Positions 46,901 through 59,386 of a DNA stretch of 64,000 nt are shown here, one piece after another (the stretch's first letter is position 1; the number at the start of each line of letters is the position of its first letter). The stretch spans positions 63,933 through 127,932 of the forward strand of contig LSRX01001362.1 in assembly GCA_001939145.1 (NCBI GenBank). Reading direction: 5' to 3'. Origin of the DNA: Symbiodinium microadriaticum. Its lineage: Eukaryota; Sar; Dinophyceae; Suessiales; Symbiodiniaceae. Below the pieces are notes generated by a model. That model did no database searches, had not been told where the DNA came from, and saw only the letters and a list, made by a program, of their open reading frames with translations. Both the position numbers and the translations under genes were made by a program.

Positions 46901-47508
46901 GGTGTGGGGCGAACGGTGGGCACAACCATCAAAACAAGAGGCACCTCTTGTCTAGATTGCTGTTGTCGCCGTTCACATTCGCGATGCCAATGAAATTATC
47001 CCAGACCTTGATATCGGAATTGTACCTGCCCGCAAGCATCGATGTCCTCGCAGGCACGCACAGTGGCGAGTTGCTGTAGGCGTTTGGGAAATACCTCAGA
47101 TGTCATAGTGACAAGGCCCAGCGAACACTCATCCTCTGACACAGTCCGTTGCTGCAGGTGCTTTCATGGACCGAGGCGAGTGCGTGCCGCGCTTCATGAG
47201 CTGGCGGAGGTGCGGCATGGGGGGCTTGAACTGAGGCGTCTCATCATCTAGAATTCCTTGCCGGTCTTTAACAGTGGCCCGAATCAGATACACATGCTCC
47301 ATGCTCGCATGCAAGTTTTCTTGGAAGTAGATACCCCACTCCAAGAGCATCAGCACTCGAGTCCACCCTAGGTCGGCCTGCCCAACTCTGCAAACCCGCC
47401 ACATCAGGAAGCTGCCCCGTCCAGAATGCCTGATGCCTGGAATTCTTCAAACCCGGGTGTCTGCCATCCATCTCATCCACCATGATGAAGAGGATGTGCG
47501 GCTTTCCA
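39880..47508 (-). CDS. Arylsulfatase-K-like sulfatase, copy B
   Basis: A type I sulfatase (formylglycine enzyme cleaving sulfate esters, probably of glycans) most like the arylsulfatase K group. Exons in order: 47462-47508 (KPHILFIMVDEMDG), 47172-47256 (ILDDETPQFKPPMPHLRQLM), 46945-47094 (SNSPLCVPARTSMLAGR, then DIKVWDNFIGIAN), 46680-46797 (KINGTFIDVLADHGYEITLW), 46509-about 46450 (VHAGAGLD), 45473-45533 (ECAKLIRQGIFKKATPQFLY), 45363-about 45290 (SVPHPPYQTNGTYW), 44965-45055 (DKLHPADAYAAKAK), 44536-44572 (DIEHFRRVYFSM), 43849-43934 (SDKLVGNILSAFYNSG), 43489-43539 (DHGEHNLENRQWQKSSM), 43228-43281 (EASARIPLIIAGPGMPKA), 42317-about 42220 (DVYPTLLDMAGA), 41764-41804 (SEYHDSYSR), 41582-41649 (MIRQGHLKLILHAPLYH), 41470-about 41424 (KPWPPQLFDVKEDPWE), about 41257-41170, 40520-40586, about 40070-39880. 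CVPAR (formylglycine site) and DHGE (metal) are intact. No signal-peptide exon was found. Donors: GA at 47461 and 41763, several GC and GT. Confidence 0.85.
40711..40985. repeat. GATA-type and TA-type microsatellites in sulfatase B intron
   Basis: Imperfect GATA/GACA units at about 40711-40790, CA-rich units near 40860-40922, and TA then TAGATA units at about 40921-40985. All lie between exons at 41.17 kb and 40586. Confidence 0.85.
44190..44282. repeat. (GA)n, (TA)n, (GT)n composite microsatellite
   Basis: Three dinucleotide runs within 100 bp, inside the sulfatase B intron between exons 44536-44572 and 43849-43934. Confidence 0.9.
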
Positions 47509-49429
47509 CTACGATGTGCAGCACTGTTGCTCGCATCTCCGGCCTTCAGAACTCGAGGGCTCCCGAACTTGTGGGAGGAGAGAACTAGACAAAGACTTCC
47601 CTACCTCCGTCGCATTCACCGGGTTTAGGGTTTAGGGCTTTAGGTCTTGGTGCTGTGGCTATGACTCCTGTAACTATGCCTTGGCAACCACGAGTCCACG
47701 AGTACATCTTCCCAAGTGGTGCGAGCCGATGAGGCAAGACGCTCAAAGGACGCGTTCATGCCGAGGCGCCCAGAAGTGCAGAGCTAGGATGACCTGTCAG
47801 TCGTAGTGAGTTTTGCCGGTTCTCGATTGTGAAATGAGGCTTCTGTAGGCCTCGCACATGCTTGCTGTCGGGGATCGGGTCACGCTGAACACAGCGACTC
47901 GCTGTGCGTGCTGTAGTCTAGCATGCCATGACGGCACTTTCTGTGAGTCATCATGGCTGAGGGCAGTGCGGCCGTCGAGGCAGTCCGGAACATGGCGCTT
48001 CTTCCAAGGGGAAAGAGGTTCGGTTGAACGTGGGATGCAAGCTGTGGCTTGAGCCACAACTCAGAGAGCCGAACCACTGCTTGCTGCACTTCAAGCACCT
48101 GCATCCTGAAAGGACCATGGAGCTTCCGAAGCAGCATTTCAGGCAGCGGAACTTGGGGGGAGGGGGGGGGCGGGGGTCATGCTTCAGGGCCCTTTTTGCA
48201 CGCAGCTCTCCGCCAGCTGCCTCCCACAGGCAGATGAACATGCAACAACAACAGCAGCAACATCCAAAAAGTGGGAATGAATGATAGGATGAGCAAGGCT
48301 GCAAGCCCGAGATCATGCAAAAATGCAGATTTCCGAGCCTGTGGGAGCGAGACGTGCTGACTTTGCCAGCCGTACAAAATCGGAGCGCCTATCCAGAAGC
48401 TGAGCTGCATTTGAGAAGCTCGCGGATTAAAACTCGCATGTTGCGTACGTTGCTAAAAGGAGCAAGCCTGGAGTCGAACCGTCAGAAACAACTTCCTGGG
48501 CATCTTAAGCATGCAAACTAATTAAGCTCGGATGAAGACCAGCGATCAAATGTTGAGTAGCACGACGAGGACTTGTGAGACTGGTTCGAGCGCCGAGAGC
48601 TCATCCGACATCGGTCGGCACTTGAACGGATCCTTACGGGACTTCTGGAGACTTCTAGACTGTGTCGCCCGCTTCGCTTGCCGCACTGGGGCTCTCCCCG
48701 TTCGGGCACTCCAGGGTGTGGTACTTGGCGCCTGTGCAGATTCGCAAGAACGACCGTTTCAGAATCATGACTGTGCGAGAGCAGTGTGTCTGTGTGTGCT
48801 CAAATCGAGATTGCTTGCTGAGTCGGGGAATATCTCCGGAAGATACTTCCAGTTTGCATGATTGTCCGACCTGTCTTGTCTTCACTGATGCAGCTGAATG
48901 ATATGCAAATCGTGACCCGAGCATAGCAAACTTTTCGACCCCTCTACAGACTTTAGAGTCACTTTTCGGCAGGAATTGAAGGAACCCCAAATGTAGAACC
49001 TCAAGACAAATTGCCTATATAAGGTACCCCGGTTGAAATTCCTTTTTTGTCTTAGAACTTGAACCCTTACGGGTGAACACCTAAACCTTTTTACTTCTGG
49101 AATCCTTCTAGAACCCTTAAGCAAATCTAGTCGTAACCTCTATCCTTATACCCTTGGCTAAACCCTAAACCCCAAGCCTTATCCTCATATCCTTATAGAA
49201 CCATTGTAGCAAAATGTCCGTCTGCTCGTGCCTCGCTGGCGCCTGCCTGGCTTCACTTGGCAGCAGCGCTGTCCTAGCCACTGCTCCTGAGCAATGTATA
49301 TGCGTCGGTGTATGTGAATATGTATATATATATATGTTTATGTACATATATGCATACACGTACGGTTATGTCTACATGTGTATATAATTGTATGTATGTA
49401 TGTACGTACGTACGTACGTATGTATGACA
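47509..49429. other. Spacer between sulfatase copies
   Basis: The 5' exon with a signal peptide for copy B should lie here, but I could not identify it. A minus-strand frame near 48270-48180 starts in a Leu/Cys-rich run built on a CAA/CAG-type repeat (MLLLLLLHVHLPVGG). It could be a signal peptide or only the repeat. TTTAGGG units lie at about 47620-47640 and CCCTAAA units near 49155-49175. Confidence 0.4.
49310..49425. repeat. TA-rich and TGTA/CGTA tetranucleotide microsatellite
   Basis: TATATA, then TGTATGTA units grading to TACGTACG. It lies at the 3' end of sulfatase A and creates a false Tyr/Thr-rich tail on its last frame. Confidence 0.85.
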
Positions 49430-49439
49430 AGTAAGCCGG

Positions 49440-52400
49440 ACCCCATGGATGCAAGGCTGCTGGCCCTCACCGACTGCGGGCCATGTGTCAACTGTGTGTG
49501 CATCGTAGGCGTCGAAGCCGGGATGGGCCAACTCCTTGGTCATAGCGAGGCAGCAGAAAGAGTTGAACGGCAACTTCAGCCATCGTAAGGATGCCACCAA
49601 AGGTCCCAGTCTTGTGAACTCCCAGGTCCTAGGTCCTATAGACACAAGCGTGCCTCTTGGTACGTTTGCGCGTGCCCTGGTGAAACTCCGTTGCTGATCC
49701 TGTTCCCCTCCGAGTTTCCATCGCAGCAAAGCACCCTGCAGGGCCAGACTTCTTGGAGTAGACATACCTGGGCTCCGTTTTTTGCTGCTTCGGGTGAGGC
49801 GCCCGACGGGCCTGATCTGCTCGGCCCGCAAAACTCAAGAAATCTCTTGATGTCGAAACGAGATGCTTCAAAAACATGTCCTTGTCGTAGGCCTTCTTCG
49901 CGGCATCGGCAGCGTTGATATCGATTTCACTTCGGAGGATCCTGGAAAATCTTGGCCAGTTCTTAACATGTGGGATGCCTGTTCCAATACGGGGCTGCAA
50001 GAACCGGGAATTTAACCCAACCTGGAGCGGTCATTACAAAATGTCATATCAACTTCTTTAGCATGATCTTCGGGCACATCGCCAACTCTGTCGCCGGGGA
50101 TTCCCAGTCTGACATCCTGAAGCTTAGAGCGCAAGTCCCAAATCTCCCAAACCACAAATACGCTAGAACAACAGTAGAGTACACTATAGTATCACTATAG
50201 CTTAGTAGTAAAGTACGTCACCGTAGAGTATAGCAGATGAACCCCTCCGCTCGAGAGTCCCTTGGAGGTGCTGCACCATCTTCGGGTGGTCTTTGGCTAT
50301 GTTGGCCCGCTCCCAGGGGTCAACCGACAGGTTGAAGAGCTGTGGTGGCCACTGCCTAAACAAAGCTGCTTTAGGCTTACAGGGGTTTAGGAGTTGAGGG
50401 CTTAGTGCTCAGGGTTCAGGGCTGCCGGGGGGTGCTGAGACATGGTTGGGTGCGTGGGGGTTGGGCCTTCTGGTGGCTTCTGGGTCTTGAACGCCATTCG
50501 TTGGAACATGCAGGCCAAAGCGCTCACCGCTGAGCAGCGGAGCGTGATAGATGTACTTGAGATCCCCCTGCCGTACCATATACATCCCAGTCCTGCAAGC
50601 GCTGTAACAGGATTAGGGGCTAAAACACAAGGGAAACATGGAGTAAGTGACAGTTGCTGAACGCACGCAGGCGCTGCGACTTGGACATCGGCTTTATAGT
50701 TCAACCCTCTCCAGCCTGGAGTAGGAGTCATGGTACTCGGCGACCACCTGGAGTCCGAAACTGCAACACTGCCACCTACAAGTATTTTGGGGGGCACGCA
50801 CGGGGGGCTACTAAAGCCACGAGTGCTATGTTTTGCTGTCATGCTAGCTCACGATAACTTCGGTTGGATGGACAAGCATCTGCATCATCCTGTTCAGAGT
50901 ATTTGACAATTTGAGGTCTTCAATACAGGACTTCGTCCATAAGCTGTTGCATCCAGGCACATGAAACTTTTTCCTGCCGTGGCCCTGCGCTGCTGGCAGC
51001 AGGGACTCGCCAATGAGATGCTTCTCCCTGGGCCTCGGTGAGGTCTCTGAGTAAGGCAGCGATTATGGAGTGAGTGAGTACGTCTTGGAGCACATGACTT
51101 GGAACGAACTTAATGAAACACCCAGCTGGTGAGGCTCGCACGGAATGCCAGCAATGTCTAGAATCGTGGGATAAATGTCCTGAGTCAGGCGTCAGAAGCT
51201 TGACCGTGTCCACAGACATTGCCTACAAAGGTCATCCCGAGGCTATGTTAGCTTGCACAATCTCAATCTCTTGTTGCAGTCTTCAGGAGCCCGACGGTAC
51301 GAGTGTTTAAGCAGCATCAGATGATGGAACAGCCCCAGTTCGTCATCAACGCAAGCCTTTCAGGTTTAGGTGGGTACACCATGGGGGTAATGACGAACCT
51401 GTCGTGTCGAGCCATGGCGCGTGGAGGGAAGCCACCTTCCGTGGGCCGGACGGGAAGCTCAGTCTGGGTTCCGGGTCTTGCGATTCCAGCACTGCTGCAA
51501 GCACGTCACGAAGCCTCTTGACATCGAGCCACACTGCAATCCATACAGTTGCATAACAAAAGTGACCGGCCGCCTGGTGGATCCTCCTCGGCCGAACTCC
51601 CGGACCGGCCAGAATGAAGGGAACGCGCACAGAGCCCTCCAACCTTTAACACACGCAGTTTCTTCGCTAGTCTCGCGGCGGTATGCTTCGGGTCTTTTTG
51701 TGTAGGGTTCTGGCAACACGAAAGTCGATACGCTTGCCTTGCACACTTCGGTCTCCGGGTTCAGAACGACTGAGGTTGTTGGGGTGCTTCCACCATGACA
51801 GTCATGAGGCCATAGCACCGCGAGGGCGAGGAATTCAAGCAACGGAAGAAACAAGATCGAAGCTCGATACCCTTGTTGCAACAGTAGAAGGAGACCGTAG
51901 CCACAAGCTCTGCAGTGTTTACGGAAGATTGTAGTCGTGATTGATTAGCCGGCTGCTCCAACCCATGGCTTTCTGCCAGTTATGACTTTTTGAATCTCTC
52001 GGACCCACACTCTGTGAAGGACCCTGTCGTCAAGGCTCCACGGGCTCGTCTTCTGCACCACAGAGCTAAGTCAGCATGTCTGCGGCTTTGGATGCTCTCT
52101 AGGCCAGCCCGAGCATCGGATTGAAACTACTGCTGAGCCTCGCAGTAGCTCAAAAGCTGGGCAACACGACGCAGCAGAATCCCAATGCCAGAATTGCAAA
52201 GAAGCCAACTGGCTTGTCCCTGCGAGTCTTGCGAGGCCACCCGAAACTCGAGGACATGGAATCAGACATGCGGCATCGAGCTCTTCTGCCACTGACGATT
52301 CTCCAGCGCATGATCCCCATGATCTGAAAGCATGACCTGGAGAGAGACACGGGAAACAGAAAAAAATCTGCGGGCATGGCCAGGTTAGAATGCTAGCAAA

Positions 52401-53078
52401 GCAATCTTACAGCCCGTAAATTGTCAAGCATGGTGGCTAACCGGGGACGAGTAGCAATGCTAGCTATAGTATTCGTAGCAACACTAGCAAGCAATAGTAT
52501 TCAACCGATCGGTAGCTAGCTTAATCGCAGCACCCGCCATAACAACTAAAGAAGGTTACGATAGCAAAAGCATGGCAGTCTCAGCGTTGTAGTAGCAATA
52601 GCGGTAGCAGTAGCCGTAGCAGTAGCAGTTAGCAGTGGGAGGAGTCAGTATGCTTCTGTCTCTTGTTATACTACTTCTCCTTCTTCAAATTACCACACCT
52701 GCTGCCACTGATACCGATACTTCCGCTGCTACCACCGTTACTACCTCTACCACCACTACCACTACATACTAGCACTGGCGGTGCTACCACCACTGCCGCT
52801 ACCACTACGACGACTGCGCCCACAAAGACGACGACGATGACGACGACTTCTACTGCTGCTGGCGACTGCCACCCACTAGAACTACTACTAGCACTCCCAC
52901 CCCCACCACCACCGCCGCCACCACCACCACCACCACTATCTCCACTCTTGCTGCTACTGGCTATACTTCTTCTGCCTTTCGTAGTAGAAGCTAGTATACT
53001 AGTTAGTTGTCAGGTCGTCGTCGTCGTCGTCGTAGTAGTAGTAGTAGTAGTAGCAGCAGCAGCAGCAACAGCAGCAGC

Positions 53079-53115
<37 letters not shown>

Positions 53116-56100
53116 GCCTTAGCAAGACCGCTTAGCAGTGGTAACTAGTAGCAATGGTACTAGTAAGCAGTTTTAATACCATGAGAGCAAACGACAGCAC
53201 TGGTAATGCGAATGCCGTGTCCGAACGTGCTCTCTTCTAGCTTGGACACTTCGGCGGTTGTGTTTGGAATGTCCAGAGCATCCTGCTCCCAAAAGCAAAG
53301 ACCAACGCCCTTGCTGCCGAAAGCACCACGTAAGCATCTTTGTCGCTTCCGCTTTTCCGCAGGGCTGACAGAATTTGACCCAGAAGTTTGTCCGTCTCCA
53401 CGCACATCGCCTCGAGGGGACTCCAGTGGGTTGATCCAGCAATTGAGGCCTATTCGAGCCTTTCGTCTCGGCAGTTCGGGATTGCAAAGGGCTTACTGCA
53501 AGTAGGCCGAGCTAGAAGACAAGGCACAGGCAACACGATGTGAAGCAGGGTTGCGAAGCTTCTTATGAGGCGTTTACCCTCCCTTCCATGCCCCAGGTCT
53601 TCGCAGACAACATTATGCAAGGGCAAGGTTTCTGCTGAAAATAATATGTTCGGTGTATCCGGCGGGATACTGCTCCCCTCCACGGAAACATCCAAGACAG
53701 AATCCCACACCCAGCAGCGCTGACTCGCTTCAGTTCTCGGTCCTGCATCCAAAAAACCCCAAATAAAACGATTTATACACCCCCATCTTGAAGCAACGAG
53801 TCACGAAGTAGATCCGTCGAAAGTTTTCGATCAGCGCCGGTCGCACTTCATCCAGGCCCCAGGTGCCCTGAGGCGAAACAGAACACGGTTTTCGCATCAA
53901 CCGCTGGTGGATGGGAGGAGATGGAGGCATGGAGGAGGAGAAAAAGGTGCAGCAGCAGCGGCAACATCAGCAGTAGCAGCGAAGTAGCTGCTGCAGCAGG
54001 AGTTGCATAGCAGTCATACTGGCGGTGAGAGTGGTGGCTGTAGCGGTAGCAGTGGCAGCAGTAGGAGCAGCAGCGGGTGGAGCAGGAGCAGTAGCATCAG
54101 ACAAAATTATGGAAGCAGCAACTTTACATGGCATGTCTTCTTATTCTGCCTGTACTGATCTCTTCATTTAATGCTAAAGTGTGTCCTGCTACAAGGACTT
54201 CTGCCAGAAGTACCTCCACCACTTGTGCGACTACTGCCCGTGTTGATGATACTGCACAGGCTACCTGCCATCAAAGCGAACAGCAAGATTTAGACTACTA
54301 CGATGATCACGGCATCGTCACCTTACTGTGAGTGCTTTCTTTCAGAGGCATCCACCTTGGCTTTCGCAGCATAGACGTCCGCAGGGTGCATCTCTTTTTC
54401 GCTGACATACTTGGGCACTGCCTGGGCTGACTGCACTGGCTGTAGAGTTTCAGGCTTTGAAGTTCAAGCCTGTGCGTCTAGGGGCCATGTTAAATGACAC
54501 GGCTTGGAGATGTATGGAGCCCCTCCAGGTCTTGCCTGAATCATAAAACTGAAGCTTCTGCTTCGGGCCTCTAAGCTCATTTCAGTCTTCCCCCCCGAAA
54601 GCCTCCACAGAAGTGCTGCGACAAGTGCTACGACACGCCAGGGCACCAGGTCGCCAAGCGGAGGCACCGCGAAGAAGTAGGTGGAGTTGGTTTGGTAGGG
54701 CGGGTGCGGGATGGTAAAGGAGCAGTACCTCAGCAACTCCCTCCCTGCGCCTAACCCAACATGGCAAACTGATCTGGAGAAGCGCTTCTTCTGGGAGGTC
54801 GACCCTCCACTGCGCTGACGAGCCGCAAGAACTGAGGCGTCGTGGAGCGGAAGAGCCCAGCTTGCAGCAGTTGAGAGCACATCTCGGCTGTGTCGTAGTC
54901 GTGGTGACCTCGGCGAGGGATGTCTGGGGGTATCTTCCTGTGCCCACGCTTCGGGTTGTAAGCGCCACGCCTGGCGCGGGTGCTCGGAGGTCGGTTGGAC
55001 GATGGAGCCACTTCGTCGGATTCCTGGGCTTCGAACTAACCGTGACGACCCAATTCCGATCCTAAGAATCCCTGCGTATGACCAAAGAGCCATGTGCTAT
55101 GGCCAAGGGCTTCGCGCACCGGGTCCCTTGAATCTGGAATCAAAAGCAGCCGTGCCGAGCCCAAGCCGCCCAAACCCGACCGAAGAGCGCAAAACCTGCT
55201 GCAGCCTCCCTGGCTGGGCCCTTGCTCTGTACGCTCAACACCGAGGCCCTCACTGGGATTTTCGGACCACGCCTTTGGCCCGGAGTATTGCGAAGATGGA
55301 GAAGGTAGAACCGCGGGACATGGTAGGACCGTTTAGGTGCGCTATTGGGTGAGTTTGCGAGGCTTATCGACGAGGGCGCAACATAATCGTGAAGGTATTG
55401 CGAATTGCGAAGGGCTCCGTGTCTGTGCAATATGAACCTTCAGCATATGCATCGGTGGGCATTGTAGAGGGAGGCATGTCTGCGGCGTGGGATGGGACAG
55501 GGGAACGGGTGCAGGATCAAAGCTTTCGCGGTGCATCGCTTCCGGCGAAGGCTTGGCAGCGTTTCGTGTTTGCACTTTGTCAGCTGTGCAATGTCCTATG
55601 CTGACACTCGGTGTGCTAGCAAGCGGGGTGAGTAGAACAGGTGCAAGTCCAAGGGCACAACAATGTGCTACACAACCGGTGCATGGTAGAGCCTGGATCC
55701 GAATTGACTGAGATGAAACAATCGGGCCATGCCTGTGGCCCGTGTCCAAGCGCGCGCCGCTTGTCCGACTTGACTCACGCCCTTGAAGGCGTCCTTGTCT
55801 CTACTTCAGCAGCTGCAGGTTGAATTTTCCCGTCTTGTTTATGCAACAGAATCTCGAAGCCTCATGGAGCTGCATGGCTGGAGCAACGACGCTAAAAGAA
55901 GCATCAAGGATGCCGAATGGGCTCCTTCAAAGAAGGCCTCTAAACCCCCTTTGCAGAGATGTAAAACGTACGACTACCGCTGCCCAGTGTCGGAGAAGCA
56001 TCCTGATACGAATGTGAGCAATTGAAGCATCATGAAACGATCCTAGGGGGCTTAGTACTTGGGGGTAGATTCTACCGTACCCTTTCAGGCACTATTGGCA

Positions 56101-58912
56101 CTGGGGGATAAATATTACAACCATTATACACAACAAGGTCTTCCGACCCCTGAATAGAACTCAAGGCTCGACCGTGAGGATAACACAGTTTGGTTTGTCT
56201 TTGAAGTTTTCCTGAGCTTGAGATGCTCTTTGTGGGGCCAAGACGCGACGTCATAGTTCCCAAGCTGATCCAGTCCTGCCCCAGCATGTACCTGCCAGGA
56301 AGCCACGGCCTACCTGGATCTCTCAGTGCTTGGCTTTGTCCTGCTGCCGGTGCCCCTGCAGCTTGGTAATTTCTCGGGTTGCTCGAGGCACAAGTACTTC
56401 CCATCGCAGCTGAAAGCCACTTTGACTCCTCCCTGAAAGCTGGCTTGTCTTCTCACTCTGTTTCCAGGGTACCTTGCGGGGGCCCGCTGGCCAACGAGAG
56501 CTTAGAGCTCACCACGAGCCACAATGTTTGGTGTCGAGCATCGTTTGGGACCACGAAGCCGTTTTGAGCAAAATGCGGTCCGGGAATAGGAACGAAGCAA
56601 TACAATGATCACCTTTTTCACCCATTCTGCTTTTGAACAAATCTGGACACTGGCCTGAGGTTGAGCATACAGTTCATTCGGAAAGGGTGCCGGGCCTTGC
56701 CCCACATCGTAATGTTGTAGCCATGGTCTCTCAGCACGTCTATGAAGGTGCCAGTGGTGTTCTGCTTCGCGGCGAAGGTCCGACAGTCCTGCCAAGGGAA
56801 CAGGTCCTCAAGATGCCAAGACACGATGCTCCGATTCGGGGATCGGGGGAAAATGTAGTTTCCAAAGAGGTGCTGTCGTACACCTCTTTCTGGTGTGGGG
56901 TCATTTGAAGGCTTTGGCTACTTCCCTTAATTCTGAAACTTGTCAGACCTCACACATCGTTTGTGTACTGGCTGGCTACTCGCATGCCTGCCCTCACCAG
57001 CAAGTATAATGCAGAAGGCTGGAAATGATTGGTGCTAGGATCCCCTTATAGTCCCTCAAATTTCATTATCCTATAGAGCCATCCCCAAAACATTGCCATA
57101 ATTTATCAGGCTCCTACATTACCGAGGTCTGGAACGCACCTCGAGAGAGAAGGCATCAACACAGCGCTGGTCGACGTTCGTGCGGGAGCCGTTGACACGA
57201 GCCTTGCCATGAGAAACCAAGGAGCTTCGCCGGGAACCATCGTTCTGACACAGCACGCAGATAAGTGCCAATTAGTCTCACTACTGTAACTGATTGAACT
57301 ATCCGACTGTATCTGCTATCTGTCTTTCCAGTAGGATTTGTATGTGTTCGGAGAAATGGCCAAAAGATCACAGTAACGTGATTGGACCTTCAGCGATTTC
57401 GAAGACAAAATCAGACGAATCCCAAGTCAAATTCTTCTTGCTTGCCCTCCTTCGCACTTCACACCTTGATGACGTTACTCAGGCAGAACTGGTGCTACAT
57501 GGTGCTACACTATAAGAAGAAGCCCACGCTGGCTGCTAAGGTTATAGGCCGTGCCAAGGCACAATGCCCAGGAAGTTGTCCCACACCCGGATTTGTGAGA
57601 CGGATCTGCCAGTGAGCATGGATGCACCTCAAGGAACGAATGAACCGTGCCAGCAAAGTATCTCAAGGCTCCGTACTTTGTAGAACAAGCTCCCGCAAGC
57701 TGAGCATCCGGCGTGCGGGCACGCACAGTGGTGATGAAGAGTAGGTGTTGGCGAACTGGGCACCTGTCGGGCAAGCTGGTGCATGGGCGGCACGATGGCT
57801 GCATATTTCTTGATCGACCAAAAGGGCACGTTCTTGACATACACTTTATGACATAAACACTCTGCAGCTTCTCGGTGCGAGAATCGGAGGCAACCCATGG
57901 AACAACAAGTGCGTCTTCTGACGAGCAAGCTCTGGAAGCGCGGAAGTGCTGCCCGAGTCCGAATTCTGAATTTACTTTTCTTCTGTGCAGGAATCCCGGA
58001 CTACCGAAGAAAAAGAAACAACTCTGCCAAGCCCTTTCAAACAGCTGACTTGACGTCAGTGGCGAACATATAGTATTGAACCGTCCGCACATCTACTGAG
58101 GGCGCTGTTGAGGGACTTACCTCCAGTATCCATCTTTCATCAGTTGCTCACTACTTTCATATCGGACCCTCCATTGAACCGGCCTCGCTTGGCTAGTGCC
58201 GTCAAGTGCTTCAGGGGAAGCTTCACCTGCGGAGATTCCGCGTCCAGAAGTCTGCCGTCCATCTCCTGAAAGCAGTACGCATGAAGCGGCGTCTACCGGC
58301 CTAGCATTTATGTGACACCACATCAGCCAAGGAGCTTGAGAAATACTATAATCTGGGAATGGACATATGGATATGGACAGTCTGGTTCTTCAGGGAGGAC
58401 GACGGAGTTTGTGCAACCCTGAAGCCTGCATTTAACATTTTTCAAGATTCGAACGAAGACCACCGCACCATCTTATCAATGCCAAGGTTCGTCAACCATG
58501 AGGAATAAAATGTGCGGCTTTGACCTCCGCTTCCATGCACCATTCGCAGTGCTGATCCAAGCACAGACCTCAGTGGTCTTGTCCGGGAGCAACAACCTCT
58601 CCAAATCTCTCCAATCTCTGTCAATCAAGTGGTTCTTAAGAAAGGATGCCGTCTTGTGAGTACAGCTCTGAAGTTCGGAAACCACTAGTGGGAAGCAACT
58701 GCGTTGCCCTTCCCGTGGCCACATTTATCCACGTTTAGTTTCTAAAGCGTGTGTGGCTAGCTCTGAGCTCAGAGCTATGGATCTGGGGTTCTGGGATTTC
58801 AGGCCAGCAGCTCGGCTCTACATTGCATGGCTGCAGCAGCCTAGGAGTATGATCCGTTGAAGATCCCCACTAAGGGCAGCACCAGGAGAAGCCTCCTCAG
58901 CCATGAGGCCAT
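49440..58912 (-). CDS. Arylsulfatase-K-like sulfatase, copy A, secreted
   Basis: A tandem paralogue of copy B. ATG at 58910-58912 opens a signal peptide (MASWLRRLLLVLPLVGIFNG), so it is probably secretory. Exons: about 58840-58912, 58491-58529 (KPHILFLMVD), 58184-58265 (EMDGRLLDAESPQVKLPLKH), 57713-57763 (AQFANTYSSSPLCVPAR), 57563-57627 (ASMLTGRSVSQIRVWDNFLG), 57140-57166, 56696-56788 (NTTGTFIDVLRDHGYNITMW), 56291-about 56210 (VHAGAGLDQLGNYDVASWPH), 54824-54882 (LLQAGLFRSTTPQFL), 54728-about 54650 (TIPHPPYQTNSTYF), 54341-54421 (EMHPADVYAAKAK), 53805-53867 (EVRPALIENFRRIYF), 53327-53410 (VETDKLLGQILSALRKSG), 52274-52336 (SDHGDHALENRQWQKSSM), 51636-about 51590 (VRVPFILAGPGV), 51179-about 51110 (DIYPTILDIAGIP), 50716-50747 (VVAEYHDSYS), 50528-50592 (MVRQGDLKYIYHAPLLS), 50251-50365 (WPPQLFNLSVDPWERANIAK), 49860-49941, about 49590-49440. 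Catalytic CVPAR and metal-binding DHG are intact. Donors are GA after 58491; GC after 58184, 57713, 56696, 54824, 50716 and 50251; GT elsewhere. Confidence 0.88.
52440..53160. repeat. Trinucleotide mosaic in a sulfatase A intron
   Basis: Blocks of TAGCAG, ACC/CAC, CGT and AGC/GTA triplets, with a related block at 53935-54120. They lie in introns between exons 53805, 53327 and 52336 of copy A. The 161-codon plus-strand frame over them is Pro/Thr/Val/Ala runs and is rejected as a gene. Confidence 0.85.
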
Positions 58913-59386
58913 TGCGGGTCCTTTATGAAGAACCGTGGCTAGAACGTATGCGGCCCGCCATTGTGCACTGGGGCTCCGAGCCAAGTTGCGAGAGGCTGCT
59001 TCAATTGACAGGCATGGTCGAGAAGGAGAGTCAGTACTGCCACCACGACAGACCTTCTGTTCTTCTGCCAGAGCCCCAACAAAGCCGAATTGTGCTGATG
59101 GTTCGCAAGCCACAACAAACTTCCCGCTGCACAAATCTGGAACCGAGGTCCTAGCCACTAGCCTCAGTCCCCAAAGTGTCTCAAAAAAGCCGAAGCCTTC
59201 CGGGGCCCCGCAAGGCCTTCCAAGTATGTTCCCACCTCGACAGATGCCATTGTTCTCATTGGGCAGAGCACTACAGCGCTGTCTTAGACAGTGAAGGTGC
59301 CGAAGAGTCAGCCGCTACCCCGCACAGGCGCGCAGCCCATTCAGCTGCGCAGCAAGCCACGCAGTGTGCGACTGCCGAACGCGCGT

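Noticed and set aside
48024..48284. Plus-strand frame ending in a poly-Gln stretch
   Set aside because: The end is a CAA/CAG repeat, both strands are open, and the region lies in a minus-strand block. There is no domain.
47951..48316. Minus-strand frame with seven consecutive Cys codons
   Set aside because: It comes from a TGT/TGC-type trinucleotide repeat. A shifted frame gives poly-Leu, so neither can be trusted as a signal peptide without transcript data.
52663..53148. 161-codon plus-strand frame with Pro, Thr, Val and Ala runs
   Set aside because: It is a mosaic of trinucleotide repeats inside an intron of sulfatase copy A on the opposite strand.
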